A DNA stretch of 11,937 nt from Ruminococcus sp. (GTDB taxonomy: Bacteria > Bacillota > Clostridia > Oscillospirales > Ruminococcaceae): assembly GCA_014799675.1 (NCBI GenBank), contig JAAVHM010000005.1:1-11937 (forward strand), read 5' to 3'. Of this stretch, positions 6,477 through 11,937 are shown in pieces; the stretch's first letter is position 1; the number at the start of each line of letters is the position of its first letter. A program made the translations under genes and the position numbers. The notes beneath the pieces are model-generated. The model saw nothing but the letters and a program-made list of their open reading frames with translations. It was not told where the DNA came from and did no database searches.

Positions 6477-6505
6477 AAAGCCCGTCTCAAATCGAGACGG
6501 GCTTT
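6477..6505 (+). terminator. Terminator of the 4353/5170 operon
   Basis: A perfect 12-bp stem, AAAGCCCGTCTC (6477-6488)/GAGACGGGCTTT (6494-6505), with a 5-base loop, followed by TGTTTTATA. Confidence 0.92.
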
Positions 6506-6610
6506 TGTTTTATAACGCAGGGCGGAGGCAGTATGAATTGGCACGCCCCGCCCTAAAAATTTTTCTCTGTTATATACAAAAATTCTCAAAAAATTTATAT
6601 AAAAATGTAA

Positions 6611-6639
6611 TTGCTAAATCAAAAATAAAATGGTATAAT
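6611..6639 (+). promoter_or_regulatory. Promoter of the 6691 surface-protein gene
   Basis: TTGCTA (6611-6616), 17 bases, TATAAT (6634-6639), with the extended -10 TG at 6631-6632. The predicted start is near 6646. Confidence 0.82.
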
Positions 6640-6690
6640 GGTATTGTATAAAAAGCGGCTTGACCGCTATTGAATTGGAGGAAATTTACA

Positions 6691-7413
6691 ATGAAGATTA
6701 AAAAGATCGTAGCTGCAATCGCAGCTGCTGCTATGGCTGTTTCCATGGTAGCTGTTAATGCTTTCGCTGCAACCGTTACACTCGATTCCGAGTATCCCGG
6801 CGGCTGGGCTGCAAGTAAGGGTATTCCTAAGTCCGAGTTCGAGGCTATCGGCGGCGACGTTAAGGTTGTTCTTACAGTTGAGGTTAAAGAACCCCTCGTT
6901 GGTGAGCACAATCACCTTGCTAAGCCTATGAATATGTGTGTAAACTGGGACGCTATCACAGACGGTCTCACAAGTGACACAGCTATCAGAAAGGGCGACG
7001 GCTTTATCATTATCCCCGAAGGCAAGTCAACTCTTGAATTTGTTGTTCCCGAGTCCGTATGGTCTGAATTTAAGGGCTATGGCTGGGATACAGGTGAAGA
7101 GGACGAGAGCGTAGCAGGTCTCTACTTCCAGCTTAACGACTGCTACTTCACATCTGCTGAGCTTTCTGCTGGTTCTCCCCAGGCTGAAATGATGGTAGTT
7201 TCTGAGGACGACGCTAAGGCTGTTATGGAAGGCACAATCACACGTGACGCTGCTCCCGCAGCTGCTGATGAAGCTCCCGCTGCTGACGCTGCTCCTGCTG
7301 CTGATTCTGCTCCCACAACTTCCGCTACAACAGGCAACGTTCCCGCTGCTGTTATGGTTTCCGTAATGGCTGTTGCAGGCGCTGCTGCTGTTGCAACTAA
7401 GAAGAGAAAGTAA
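6691..7413 (+). CDS. Secreted surface protein, single-domain paralogue of the 5170 C-terminal ectodomain
   Basis: This is a 240-residue protein. It has a signal peptide (1-26, ending AVNAFA), an ectodomain (27-161), an Ala/Pro/Asp spacer (about 186-208), SATTGN (211-216), a hydrophobic stretch and KKRK. The ectodomain matches residues 181-302 of the 5170 product, with insertions at about 70-77 and 130-142. It contains two cysteines (83, 151). The ribosome site GGAGG (6677-6681) sets the ATG at 6691; TTG at 6670 is rejected. It is a single-gene unit with its own promoter and terminator. The tail-coding DNA and the first bases of the 3' UTR are almost identical to those of the 3219 gene, suggesting exchange of the anchor module between paralogues. 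Confidence 0.85.
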   Translation: MKIKKIVAAIAAAAMAVSMVAVNAFAATVTLDSEYPGGWAASKGIPKSEFEAIGGDVKVVLTVEVKEPLVGEHNHLAKPMNMCVNWDAITDGLTSDTAIRKGDGFIIIPEGKSTLEFVVPESVWSEFKGYGWDTGEEDESVAGLYFQLNDCYFTSAELSAGSPQAEMMVVSEDDAKAVMEGTITRDAAPAAADEAPAADAAPAADSAPTTSATTGNVPAAVMVSVMAVAGAAAVATKKRK

Positions 7414-7445
7414 GCACTGCGCGTGCGGCTCTATTCTGAAATTTT

Positions 7446-7474
7446 AAAGCCTGCCTCATAACGAGGCAGGCTTT
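7446..7474 (+). terminator. Terminator of the 6691 gene
   Basis: A perfect 12-bp stem, AAAGCCTGCCTC (7446-7457)/GAGGCAGGCTTT (7463-7474), with a 5-base loop and a trailing TTGCTATTTTTT. The architecture is the same as at 6477 but with a different stem sequence. Confidence 0.92.
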
Positions 7475-7492
7475 TTGCTATTTTTTAAAAAA

Positions 7493-7644
7493 TGTAGGGG
7501 ACGGGTTTCCCGTCCCGTTGAACATATAAACGCGGGCGGGAAAGGCAGAGCCTTTATCCTTTTAGGCGCACTGCGCCAACAATGGTAAAGCTCCCATGGG
7601 TAACAATACTTCTATCGCTACTTGTCAAAAACCCCGCCCCTACA
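7493..7644. mobile_element. MITE-like element with inverted ends
   Basis: The left end TGTAGGGGACGGGTTT (7493-7508) is the inverse complement, with two differences, of the right end (7629-7644), so the unit is 152 bp. Between them are compact hairpins: GGGACGGG/CCCGTCCC (7498-7516), AAAGGC/GCCTTT (7541-7555) and GGCGC/GCGCC (7565-7577). No open frame for a transposase is present. TGTAGGGGCGG-type ends resemble dispersed intergenic repeats I have seen in Clostridia; this is from memory. It fills the gap between the surface cluster and the convergent Nudix gene and may act as a terminator for the latter. Confidence 0.55.
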
Positions 7645-7659
7645 ATTATTATTGAGAAT

Positions 7660-8073
7660 CTACCCCGCCGCCTTTATGGCTTTTTTCGCCTTGTTGACTA
7701 TGGACTTGTCGTTTTCGTAGGTCAGAACCGTTGTTGCGTGACCTATGTCCACCCACTTTATCTCGGCGATCTCTTCCTCTTGGGGAGTAAAATCATAATT
7801 TTTCGCCTTTGCGATAAAATACACAACGATTTTCTGGGTGTCCTTACGAGGGAAGTACTGGACGGTCTCCCTGAATGTGGGGTCGATTATCACGCTAACG
7901 CCTGTTTCCTCCATGATCTCACGGCGGGCGGTCTCCACCTCGGTCTCGCCCTCCTCAACGTGTCCCTTGGGGAATGACCAGTGACCGCTGTTGACGTGCT
8001 TTATGAGAAGTATCTCAATGTTTCCGTGGTGCTTTCGGTAAACGATAGCGCCGCAGGACTTTTCATGGGTCAT
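7660..8073 (-). CDS. Nudix hydrolase, probable asymmetric Ap4A hydrolase
   Basis: This 137-residue protein carries a complete Nudix box at residues 37-59 (G-x5-E-x7-RE-I-M-EE-T-GV), with metal-binding Glu52, Glu55 and Glu56. The flanking SCGAIVYR and HWSFPKGHVEEGE segments are characteristic of bis(5'-nucleosyl)-tetraphosphatases of the NUDT2/Ap4A hydrolase group. These cleave Ap4A to ATP and AMP in the cytoplasm. The assignment is from motif and family knowledge; substrate specificity within Nudix proteins is hard to fix from sequence. The ATG at 8071-8073 is chosen because GGAAAGG (8079-8085) precedes it. A longer frame starting at 8124 would begin upstream of the predicted transcription start. 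Confidence 0.88.
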   Translation of the reverse strand: MTHEKSCGAIVYRKHHGNIEILLIKHVNSGHWSFPKGHVEEGETEVETARREIMEETGVSVIIDPTFRETVQYFPRKDTQKIVVYFIAKAKNYDFTPQEEEIAEIKWVDIGHATTVLTYENDKSIVNKAKKAIKAAG

Positions 8074-8112
8074 ATGTACCTTTCCTTTCCGAGTAATATA
8101 AGCATCAATATA

Positions 8113-8141
8113 ATTATACCACAAAAAATCCTGTTTGTCTC
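8113..8141 (-). promoter_or_regulatory. Promoter of the Nudix gene
   Basis: Read on the minus strand: GAGACA (8136-8141), 17 bases, TATAAT (8113-8118), with extended -10 TGG. Transcription would start near 8106, leaving a short leader before the ATG at 8073. Confidence 0.72.
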
Positions 8142-8199
8142 GTTTTTTTCAAAAAAAGTTGGGTACTAATTTTTAGCGTTGTATTTTATTTTGCAATAT

Positions 8200-8228
8200 T
8201 TGACAAAAGCCGCTATAGATGATATAAT
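8200..8228 (+). promoter_or_regulatory. Consensus promoter of the small toxin-like peptide
   Basis: TTGACA (8200-8205), 17 bases, TATAAT (8223-8228), with the extended -10 TGA (8220-8222). This is a fully consensus, very strong promoter. The start is near 8235, directly before the ribosome-site hairpin. Confidence 0.88.
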
Positions 8229-8240
8229 TAATATGCCGCA

Positions 8241-8267
8241 CACTCCATACTGCGAAGTAAGGAGGTG
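8241..8267 (+). promoter_or_regulatory. Hairpin sequestering the toxin ribosome-binding site
   Basis: CACTCC (8241-8246) pairs with GGAG-G-TG (8261-8267, one bulged G). TACT (8248-8251) pairs with AGTA (8256-8259) across a GCGA tetraloop of GNRA type (8252-8255), with a single A-A mismatch between the two helices. The paired segment includes the perfect Shine-Dalgarno AAGGAGGTGA (8259-8268). Inaccessible ribosome sites are a hallmark of type I toxin mRNAs. Confidence 0.75.
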
Positions 8268-8278
8268 AAATTTTTGCC

Positions 8279-8283
<5 letters not shown>
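8265..8283 (+). repeat. Direct repeat DRa, over the toxin start codon
   Basis: GTGAAATTTTTGCCATGGA matches DRb at 8459-8476 (GTGAAACTTTGCCATGGA) with one substitution and one indel. DRa covers the end of the ribosome site and the ATG at 8279. Confidence 0.85.
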
Positions 8284-8403
<120 letters not shown>

Positions 8404-8419
8404 AGGAAACAGCATAAAA

Positions 8420-8451
8420 GAAGCCCCCAAGGTTGCAGCCAAGGGGGCTTC
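8420..8451. terminator. Shared bidirectional terminator of toxin and antisense RNA
   Basis: GAAGCCCCC (8420-8428) pairs with GGGGGCTTC (8443-8451), with a possible inner GG/CC pair. The plus strand continues GCTTTTTG. The minus strand continues TTTTATG and then, slightly further, 36 T. Its position between convergent promoters makes it the common 3' end of both transcripts. Confidence 0.88.
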
Positions 8452-8458
8452 GCTTTTT

Positions 8459-8476
8459 GTGAAACTTTGCCATGGA
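8459..8476 (+). repeat. Direct repeat DRb, within the antisense RNA gene
   Basis: The second copy of the toxin start-codon repeat (see 8265-8283), 194 bases away in the same orientation. Transcribed from the opposite strand, it supplies the antisense loop. Confidence 0.85.
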
Positions 8477-8495
8477 GTTTCATATCATTGATTTT

Positions 8496-8524
8496 ATTAT
8501 ATACTATTTATTTATATTTGTCAA
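8496..8524 (-). promoter_or_regulatory. Consensus promoter of the antisense RNA
   Basis: Read on the minus strand: TTGACA (8519-8524), a 17-base AT-rich spacer, TATAAT (8496-8501). It is a perfect consensus match, pointing at the toxin gene, and starts only 14 bases after the stop of the membrane-protein gene. Confidence 0.88.
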
Positions 8525-8537
8525 TACTTTTTTAAAA

Positions 8538-9509
8538 TTAATATGAGGCAATCAATATACCTGATATTGCGGCTGAGGTAACGGTCGTTGTTTCCGTATC
8601 ATCGCCGCCCTCGTCTATCTCGCCCGCAGGTTCTTTTTCGGAAACCTCAAGGAGCTTTTCCGAAACTATCTTTGTGATCCTGTCTATAAGGTCGAATATG
8701 GGGTAGTCAAACTCAAAATAAGTGTGCTTCCACACGTCGTCCGTGAGCTTGTAGGTCATCTCTCCCGCGGGGGTCTCTTCAAGGAAGTCGTTCTCGTCAA
8801 AGTACTCCTCACCGTTTATATACAGCTTGTCGCCCTCCCAGTGGACGTCGTACCGCAGCGCGTCGTCACGGTTTTCCTTTATAGCCTGTTTTACAAGCTT
8901 TTTTATGGTGGTTCGCAGGACTATAAAATCCAAGTCCTTGTCAAGCTTATTCGGCTCGATGTAAACGTCAACCTTTCCCGAGGACTTGTTCTGCACGTCC
9001 AGAACATAGCAGCGGAAATTCTCCGACGGCGAGACTATTCCTCCCGGCGCGGAAAGCAGAGTGTCCACAGTAGTTACCCTGAAAACGTTCATCACAAGGA
9101 AGAACGCTATTCCGCCGAGGACGTACAAAAGCAGGAAAATAGTTCCAAAAACAGTTTTCATAGTGTCGTTCATTTTGCAGCAGAAGAAGCCGAAAAGAGT
9201 TACTATTGCCGCAGGGACTATAAGAGGCCAGTTGCCCCAAGCCAGCAGAAGTGTGGGGAAAAACACCAGCATATTCGCAAGACTAATTATGCAGGTTATA
9301 AACGAGCGACGGGTATAGAAAAAAAGCAGTCCCGTCAAAATCGAGATAACGGTGTAGATAACAGCGAATTTGGTCTTGTCCGTATAGGTGATGTCGTAGA
9401 AAAACACGGCGTATGCAAAATAGCAAAGCACCAGCGTATAGGCTGCACATAGGCAGCTTATAACAAGTATGAACCACTTGTTGGTCAGTATCTTTTTAAT
9501 TGTTTCCAT
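8538..9509 (-). CDS. Five-helix membrane protein with a C-terminal soluble domain, function unknown
   Basis: This is a 323-residue protein. Predicted membrane helices lie at about 12-38, 48-65, 68-91, 93-111 and 118-142. A soluble domain of about 150 residues follows, and residues 294-310 are acidic and Thr-rich. The segment APGGIVSPSENFRCYVLD (154-171) resembles the start of the soluble domain in some DUF5412-like lipoproteins ('SPDGKY' pattern), but this is a weak pattern match. GGGAG precedes the ATG at 9509 with about 10-base spacing. No terminator separates its end from the antisense RNA promoter, so read-through could add to antisense RNA levels. I do not assign a function. Confidence 0.82.
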   Translation of the reverse strand: METIKKILTNKWFILVISCLCAAYTLVLCYFAYAVFFYDITYTDKTKFAVIYTVISILTGLLFFYTRRSFITCIISLANMLVFFPTLLLAWGNWPLIVPAAIVTLFGFFCCKMNDTMKTVFGTIFLLLYVLGGIAFFLVMNVFRVTTVDTLLSAPGGIVSPSENFRCYVLDVQNKSSGKVDVYIEPNKLDKDLDFIVLRTTIKKLVKQAIKENRDDALRYDVHWEGDKLYINGEEYFDENDFLEETPAGEMTYKLTDDVWKHTYFEFDYPIFDLIDRITKIVSEKLLEVSEKEPAGEIDEGGDDTETTTVTSAAISGILIASY

Positions 9510-9540
9510 ATTTTGAAAGCTCCCGAAAAATAATGTTATT

Positions 9541-9598
9541 GCTTCACTTTACTTTTGAGTTATAATATAATAATACACCAAAATTCAGTAAAAATCAA
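9541..9598 (-). promoter_or_regulatory. Promoter of the membrane-protein gene, copy 1 of a direct repeat
   Basis: On the minus strand TTGATT (9593-9598), 17 bases, TATTAT (9570-9575). The whole 58-base segment is repeated at 9691-9748 with about seven differences, so two promoters probably point at the same gene. Confidence 0.65.
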
Positions 9599-9687
9599 GC
9601 ACTCCGCGTGCGGCGTTGTTCTACCCCAAAGTTAAATAACAATATATTTGCTGCTATGCTAAGCCCCTATCAAGGGGCGGGTAAGAT
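9599..9687 (+). repeat. 3'-UTR repeat, orphan copy B
   Basis: An 89-base segment strongly similar to 3957-4044. GCACTCCGCGTGCGGC, GTTGTTCTACCCC, the GCCCCT-ATCA-AGGGGC hairpin (9663-9678) and GGGTAAGAT are all conserved in order. The middle hairpin of copy A has diverged. Unlike copy A it follows no surface-protein gene, and it lies between two copies of the 58-base promoter repeat. Confidence 0.75.
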
Positions 9688-9690
9688 GAT

Positions 9691-9748
9691 TTTGCACTTT
9701 ACTTTTGGGGCATATTATAATAATACACCAAAATTCAGTAAAAATCAA
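9691..9748 (-). promoter_or_regulatory. Second copy of the 58-base promoter repeat
   Basis: Nearly identical to 9541-9598 and exactly 150 bases away. It keeps both hexamers on the minus strand: TTGATT (9743-9748) and TATTAT (9720-9725), 17 bases apart. Confidence 0.65.
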
Positions 9749-9792
9749 TTACAATTTGGTTACAGTTTAATTTTTTACGCTTTAAATGTTAT

Positions 9793-9812
9793 GCCCCCTT
9801 TATCAAGGGGGC
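9793..9812. repeat. GC-rich palindromic hairpin
   Basis: GCCCCCTT-TATC-AAGGGGGC, an 8-bp stem with a 4-base loop. It lies in the gap after the minus-strand gene at 9863 and may serve as a weak terminator, but no T-run follows on the minus strand. It resembles the hairpins at 4020 and 9663. Confidence 0.6.
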
Positions 9813-9862
9813 AGTTTAAATCTTAAACAGGTGTACAAGCAAGCCCGCGGTGGACTTCCAAA

Positions 9863-10594
9863 TCATGAAAATCTTTTTATAGCCGAGGATACGATAAGAC
9901 CGATACCGCCGACGATAGCAAGAATAAGTACGACCAAAATAATTGTAAGGATAATATTTGTACCTGTAGATACAGTCTCGGTTGAGGAAACGGTTTTCGC
10001 CTTATAGTCGCCGACGTTGGAAATAACTGTTCCGTCGGAAGTCGTTACCGCAAAATCGTCAATATACACGATCTCTCCCGAATACACGCCGAATGTCGGG
10101 ATAGTAAAGCCTGCTCTGGGGTTCTCGGCATTTTCGGGAATAGTGAGGGTAACCTCCGTCCACTCATTGGAATTGATGTCGATAATGGGTGTTTCCAGCC
10201 ATATCATGCCGTCGCAGAAAAGGCTGAAATTTTCAATATTAGCGGCAGCACCGCTGTTCAGCATAACGCTCATTGAGATAGTGCAGCCTCCGAAATTGGG
10301 CAAGCCGAGAGTTTCAGAGGAAATATACGCTCCGCCATATGCCTCGGAGATATTTCCCGCAGAGTTCTCGGAGACAGCAATACAGCCCTCGCCGTTCTTG
10401 GAATATACGGTTGTTTGATCAAGGGCAAAGCCTGTTTCGGCAGTTGAGCCGTAGGTCTGCCAGTCCGCAAGCTTGTCGGCGGTGTCGAAGCAGTATGTTG
10501 CCTCACCGTCCTCCAGAGCCATAGCGGTAAGAGATGATGATGTCAGAATTGCCGCCGCTGCTGTTATTGCAGCAAAGATTTTCTTTAGTTTCAT
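9863..10594 (-). CDS. Secreted, membrane-anchored jelly-roll-like protein
   Basis: This is a 243-residue protein. It has a signal peptide (1-26, MKLKKIFAAITAAAA... ending TAMA), an ectodomain (about 27-198), a Thr/Ser-rich stalk (199-211), a strong membrane helix (213-235) and a short basic tail (IKRFS). The ectodomain pattern matches carbohydrate-binding jelly rolls: FDTADKLADWQTYGS near the start, a NGEGCIAVSE strand, an EWTEVTLTIP strand and a final EIVYIDDFAVTTSDG strand. This is a pattern-level inference. The signal peptide is of the same type as the 1897-7413 family, but the C-terminus is a plain membrane anchor with no xPxTGN box. The ribosome site is AAAGGAA about 9 bases before the ATG. 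Confidence 0.82.
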   Translation of the reverse strand: MKLKKIFAAITAAAAILTSSSLTAMALEDGEATYCFDTADKLADWQTYGSTAETGFALDQTTVYSKNGEGCIAVSENSAGNISEAYGGAYISSETLGLPNFGGCTISMSVMLNSGAAANIENFSLFCDGMIWLETPIIDINSNEWTEVTLTIPENAENPRAGFTIPTFGVYSGEIVYIDDFAVTTSDGTVISNVGDYKAKTVSSTETVSTGTNIILTIILVVLILAIVGGIGLIVSSAIKRFS

Positions 10595-10648
10595 TTTGTT
10601 TCGTTCCTTTCTTTCTTTATATTAAAACGTAAACATATCCATACCAAT

Positions 10649-10677
10649 ATTTTATTATATTTTTGCCGTTTTGTCAA
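10649..10677 (-). promoter_or_regulatory. Promoter of the membrane-anchored surface protein
   Basis: On the minus strand TTGACA (10672-10677), 17 bases, TAAAAT (10649-10654). A nearby TATAAT is only 12 bases from the -35 and so less likely. Confidence 0.65.
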
Positions 10678-10702
10678 TGGTTAAAGCGATATTTTAATTA
10701 AT

Positions 10703-10729
10703 AATTAATAATGAACAATTAATAATGAA
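10703..10729. repeat. Tandem AATTAATAATGAA repeat
   Basis: Two exact 13-base copies (10703-10715 and 10717-10729) separated by one base, in the AT-rich gap upstream of the 10594 gene. The rest of 10595-10778 holds a promoter and no coding sequence. No terminator for the vapC-like gene is evident. Confidence 0.75.
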
Positions 10730-10778
10730 TTCAGCGGGCGAAGTTATTAAGAAAATTTTGCAGGCAGGATACCGCAAA

Positions 10779-11180
10779 TCAGGGTAAGTACCAATCTTCA
10801 AGCTGCAAGGCTTCCACACGCTCAAATTCACGGGTATTATGCGTGACGACAATAAGCTTTTCGGCTTTGCCGTGGGCTGCGATAAGCATATCCATTATCC
10901 CTATGGGCGAACCCTTTTTACGCAAGTCCGCGCGTATCTTTCCGTATTCTGCCGCCGCTTTGCTGTCGAACGGCAGAACGTCGGCTATGGCAAGAAATTT
11001 CAGCAGGGCGACGGTGTTTCGCTCGCGGCTTGCGCTTGCCTGCACGCCGTATTCAAGTTCCGCAAGGGTGATAGATGAAATTGCAATACCGTCTTTGTAA
11101 TTTTCGCGGATCTTTGATAAAACGCTCGGTTCTTGCTTTTGTGCGTATATGCACATATTTGTGTCAAGCAGATATTTCAT
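10779..11180 (-). CDS. vapC: VapC-family PIN-domain ribonuclease toxin
   Basis: This 133-residue protein is the full length expected of VapC. Acidic residues of the PIN active site are placed as usual: Asp6 (LLDTN), Glu41 (AELEYG) and Asp97 (GIMDMLIAAH), with Asn115 in the VTHNTREFERV motif. The enzyme is a Mg-dependent endoribonuclease; characterised relatives cleave initiator tRNA or rRNA and so block translation. Its start overlaps the antitoxin stop by four bases (ATGA, 11177-11180), the usual coupling in vapBC operons. The target cannot be read from sequence. Confidence 0.93.
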   Translation of the reverse strand: MKYLLDTNMCIYAQKQEPSVLSKIRENYKDGIAISSITLAELEYGVQASASRERNTVALLKFLAIADVLPFDSKAAAEYGKIRADLRKKGSPIGIMDMLIAAHGKAEKLIVVTHNTREFERVEALQLEDWYLP

Positions 11181-11416
11181 AATGCTTCCCGTTCCGACTG
11201 AAATTCATTAGCACGTCCCGATTCAACAGCCTCAAAGTAATCCTCCGTAAAGCCGTTTATCCCCTCGACAAAGGTTTCCCACACCTTGTCTTTGGGAACG
11301 AGTATTACGGTTTCCCCCAATTTCTGTGCATATACCTCATTGCCGACAAAGCGGAATTCTTTCGGAAGACGCACCGCCTGACTGCTGCCGTTGATAAATA
11401 ATTTTGCTGTTTGCAT
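11177..11416 (-). CDS. vapB: VapB-type AbrB-fold antitoxin
   Basis: This is a 79-residue protein. The N-terminal swapped-hairpin DNA-binding fold is seen as AKLFINGSSQAVRLPKEFRF (residues 4-23), with the conserved SQAVRLP core. The C-terminal half, rich in acidic and aromatic residues, would wrap the PIN toxin. The ATG at 11414-11416 is preferred over an upstream GTG at 11425, because that GTG lies inside the ribosome site GAGGTGAT. It lies directly upstream of and overlaps the toxin gene. VapB-VapC complexes normally repress their own promoter (family knowledge); a palindrome over the -10 fits this. Confidence 0.92.
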   Translation of the reverse strand: MQTAKLFINGSSQAVRLPKEFRFVGNEVYAQKLGETVILVPKDKVWETFVEGINGFTEDYFEAVESGRANEFQSEREAL

Positions 11417-11435
11417 TAAAATCACCTCTGATAAA

Positions 11436-11464
11436 AGTATATACTATAATATATATTTTGTCAA
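11436..11464 (-). promoter_or_regulatory. vapBC promoter with palindromic operator
   Basis: On the minus strand TTGACA (11459-11464), 17 bases, TATACT (11436-11441). The perfect palindrome AGTATATACT (11436-11445) covers the -10, a plausible VapBC operator. Confidence 0.75.
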
Positions 11465-11514
11465 TAGAAATATACGAACCGAAAAAAGAAAAATTATTTC
11501 CGTAACGATATAAA

Positions 11515-11548
11515 AAGACCCGAAAGCTTTTTACGGCTTTCGGGTCTT
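11515..11548 (-). terminator. Terminator of the EF-G-type gene
   Basis: A 13-bp stem, AAGACCCGAAAGC (11515-11527)/GCTTTCGGGTCTT (11536-11548), with an 8-base loop. The minus strand continues TTTTTATA. It insulates the downstream vapBC operon. Confidence 0.92.
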
Positions 11549-11589
11549 GGTGATCTTATCGTGAATTAGTATTACATGATATTTACGGC

Positions 11590-11937
11590 TCAGTCTCCGT
11601 TGTCCACGCTGAGAATTACCTCGCTGACAAGGTTGCCGGGGAGCTGCTCGTAACGGAGGTGTTCCAGAGTAAAGCTTCCGTTGCCCCGGGTTATCTGACG
11701 GAGCTGTGTTGTAAAGCTCTGCATTTCACGCATGGGGACTTCCGCTTCTATAACGGTAACGCCTTTCTTTTTGGTGTCGGGATTCATGCCTATTACCCTG
11801 CCTCTGCGCTTGTTAAGGTCGCCCATTATGTCTCCCGTATTCTCGTCGGGAGCTGTTACAACAAGCTTGCCGATAGGCTCGAGAATAGTGGGATCGGCTT
11901 GCTTCAAGCCCTCCTTAAAGGCAATTCCAGCCGCTGT
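11590..11937 (-). CDS. Elongation factor G-type GTPase, C-terminal fragment (cut by window edge)
   Basis: The last 115 residues of a protein whose frame stays open to the window edge. They cover the end of domain IV and all of domain V. AAGIAFKEGLKQADP leads into LEPIGKLVVTAPDENTGDIMGDLNKRRGRV, the conserved EF-G signature, and it ends with the LRQITRGNGSF and YEQLP segments. EF-G translocates tRNA-mRNA on the ribosome; the G domain is outside the window. The GMNPDTKKKGVTVIEAEVPMREM stretch differs from canonical FusA and suggests the EF-G-like paralogue group, so I leave the symbol blank. The Leu at 11905-11907 (TTG) is internal, not a start. Confidence 0.9.
   Translation of the reverse strand, partial: TAAGIAFKEGLKQADPTILEPIGKLVVTAPDENTGDIMGDLNKRRGRVIGMNPDTKKKGVTVIEAEVPMREMQSFTTQLRQITRGNGSFTLEHLRYEQLPGNLVSEVILSVDNGD

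Larger units (their letters stand above)
8420..8489 (-). ncRNA. Antisense RNA antitoxin (RNA II-like)
   Basis: Predicted transcript from a consensus minus-strand promoter (8496-8524) to the shared terminator, about 70 nt. Near its 5' end GAAACT and AGTTTC form a 6-bp stem (8461-8481) with the 9-base loop CCATGGCAA. That loop is exactly complementary to the toxin mRNA at the start codon (8274-8282, TTGCCATGG). The 3' terminator stem is complementary to the toxin 3' end because both transcripts copy the same hairpin. The two separated patches of complementarity match the known RNA I/RNA II arrangement of the enterococcal par locus (family knowledge). It contains no credible reading frame. Confidence 0.8.

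Noticed and set aside
1897..7413. Considered as cellulosome scaffoldin or dockerin-bearing proteins
   Set aside because: No dockerin calcium-loop pairs or cohesin-length repeated domains are visible; the tails are sorting-type instead.
8074..8124. 17-residue N-terminal extension of the Nudix hydrolase
   Set aside because: The frame extends across the -10 element and predicted transcription start; a good ribosome site precedes the internal ATG at 8073.
8724..9452. 242-codon plus-strand frame opposite the membrane-protein gene
   Set aside because: The minus-strand frame encodes clear membrane helices and has promoter and ribosome site; the plus-strand frame has neither.

Overview
The window looks like chromosomal DNA from a Gram-positive gut or rumen clostridium, most likely Ruminococcus or a close relative in Oscillospiraceae. 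This placement is inference. It rests on the A+T-rich intergenic DNA with consensus sigma-A promoters, strong AGGAGG ribosome sites, a run of Ala-rich secreted proteins with Gram-positive-type wall-sorting tails, and a small Cys/Asn-rich protein typical of Clostridia. There is no rRNA, tRNA, CRISPR array or complete insertion sequence.

Layout. Positions 1-369 hold a GC-rich inverted repeat and a consensus promoter for a zinc-ribbon, five-helix membrane protein (370-1158). A 50-residue Cys-rich protein follows (1412-1564). Positions 1897-7413 are a plus-strand cluster of six secreted proteins. Each has a near-identical signal peptide, a different beta-rich or repetitive ectodomain, an Ala/Pro/Glu/Thr spacer, and a tail of the form x-P/A-x-T-G-N, a hydrophobic stretch, then K-K-x-K. 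They form four transcription units: 1897; 2460+3219; 4353+5170; 6691. The third unit has a 122-bp near-palindrome as its leader. No sortase gene is in the window.

From 7414 rightwards there is a MITE-like repeat, a minus-strand Nudix hydrolase (7660-8073), and then the most striking locus, 8200-8524. This has the full architecture of a par/Fst-type type I toxin-antitoxin system. A 29-residue single-helix peptide is read from a consensus promoter, with its Shine-Dalgarno site folded into a GCGA-capped hairpin. A consensus convergent promoter produces an antisense RNA of about 70 nt. The two transcripts share a terminator hairpin, and a direct repeat places an antisense loop exactly complementary to the toxin start codon. 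A run of 36 A separates the toxin stop from the terminator.

The rest is on the minus strand: a membrane protein (8538-9509), a region with a duplicated promoter and a displaced copy of a 3'-UTR repeat (9541-9812), a membrane-anchored secreted jelly-roll-like protein (9863-10594), a VapBC type II toxin-antitoxin pair (10779-11416), and the C-terminal end of an EF-G-type translation GTPase that runs off the window (11590-11937). The unifying theme of the left half is cell-surface decoration by recently duplicated paralogues; the right half carries two unrelated toxin-antitoxin modules.
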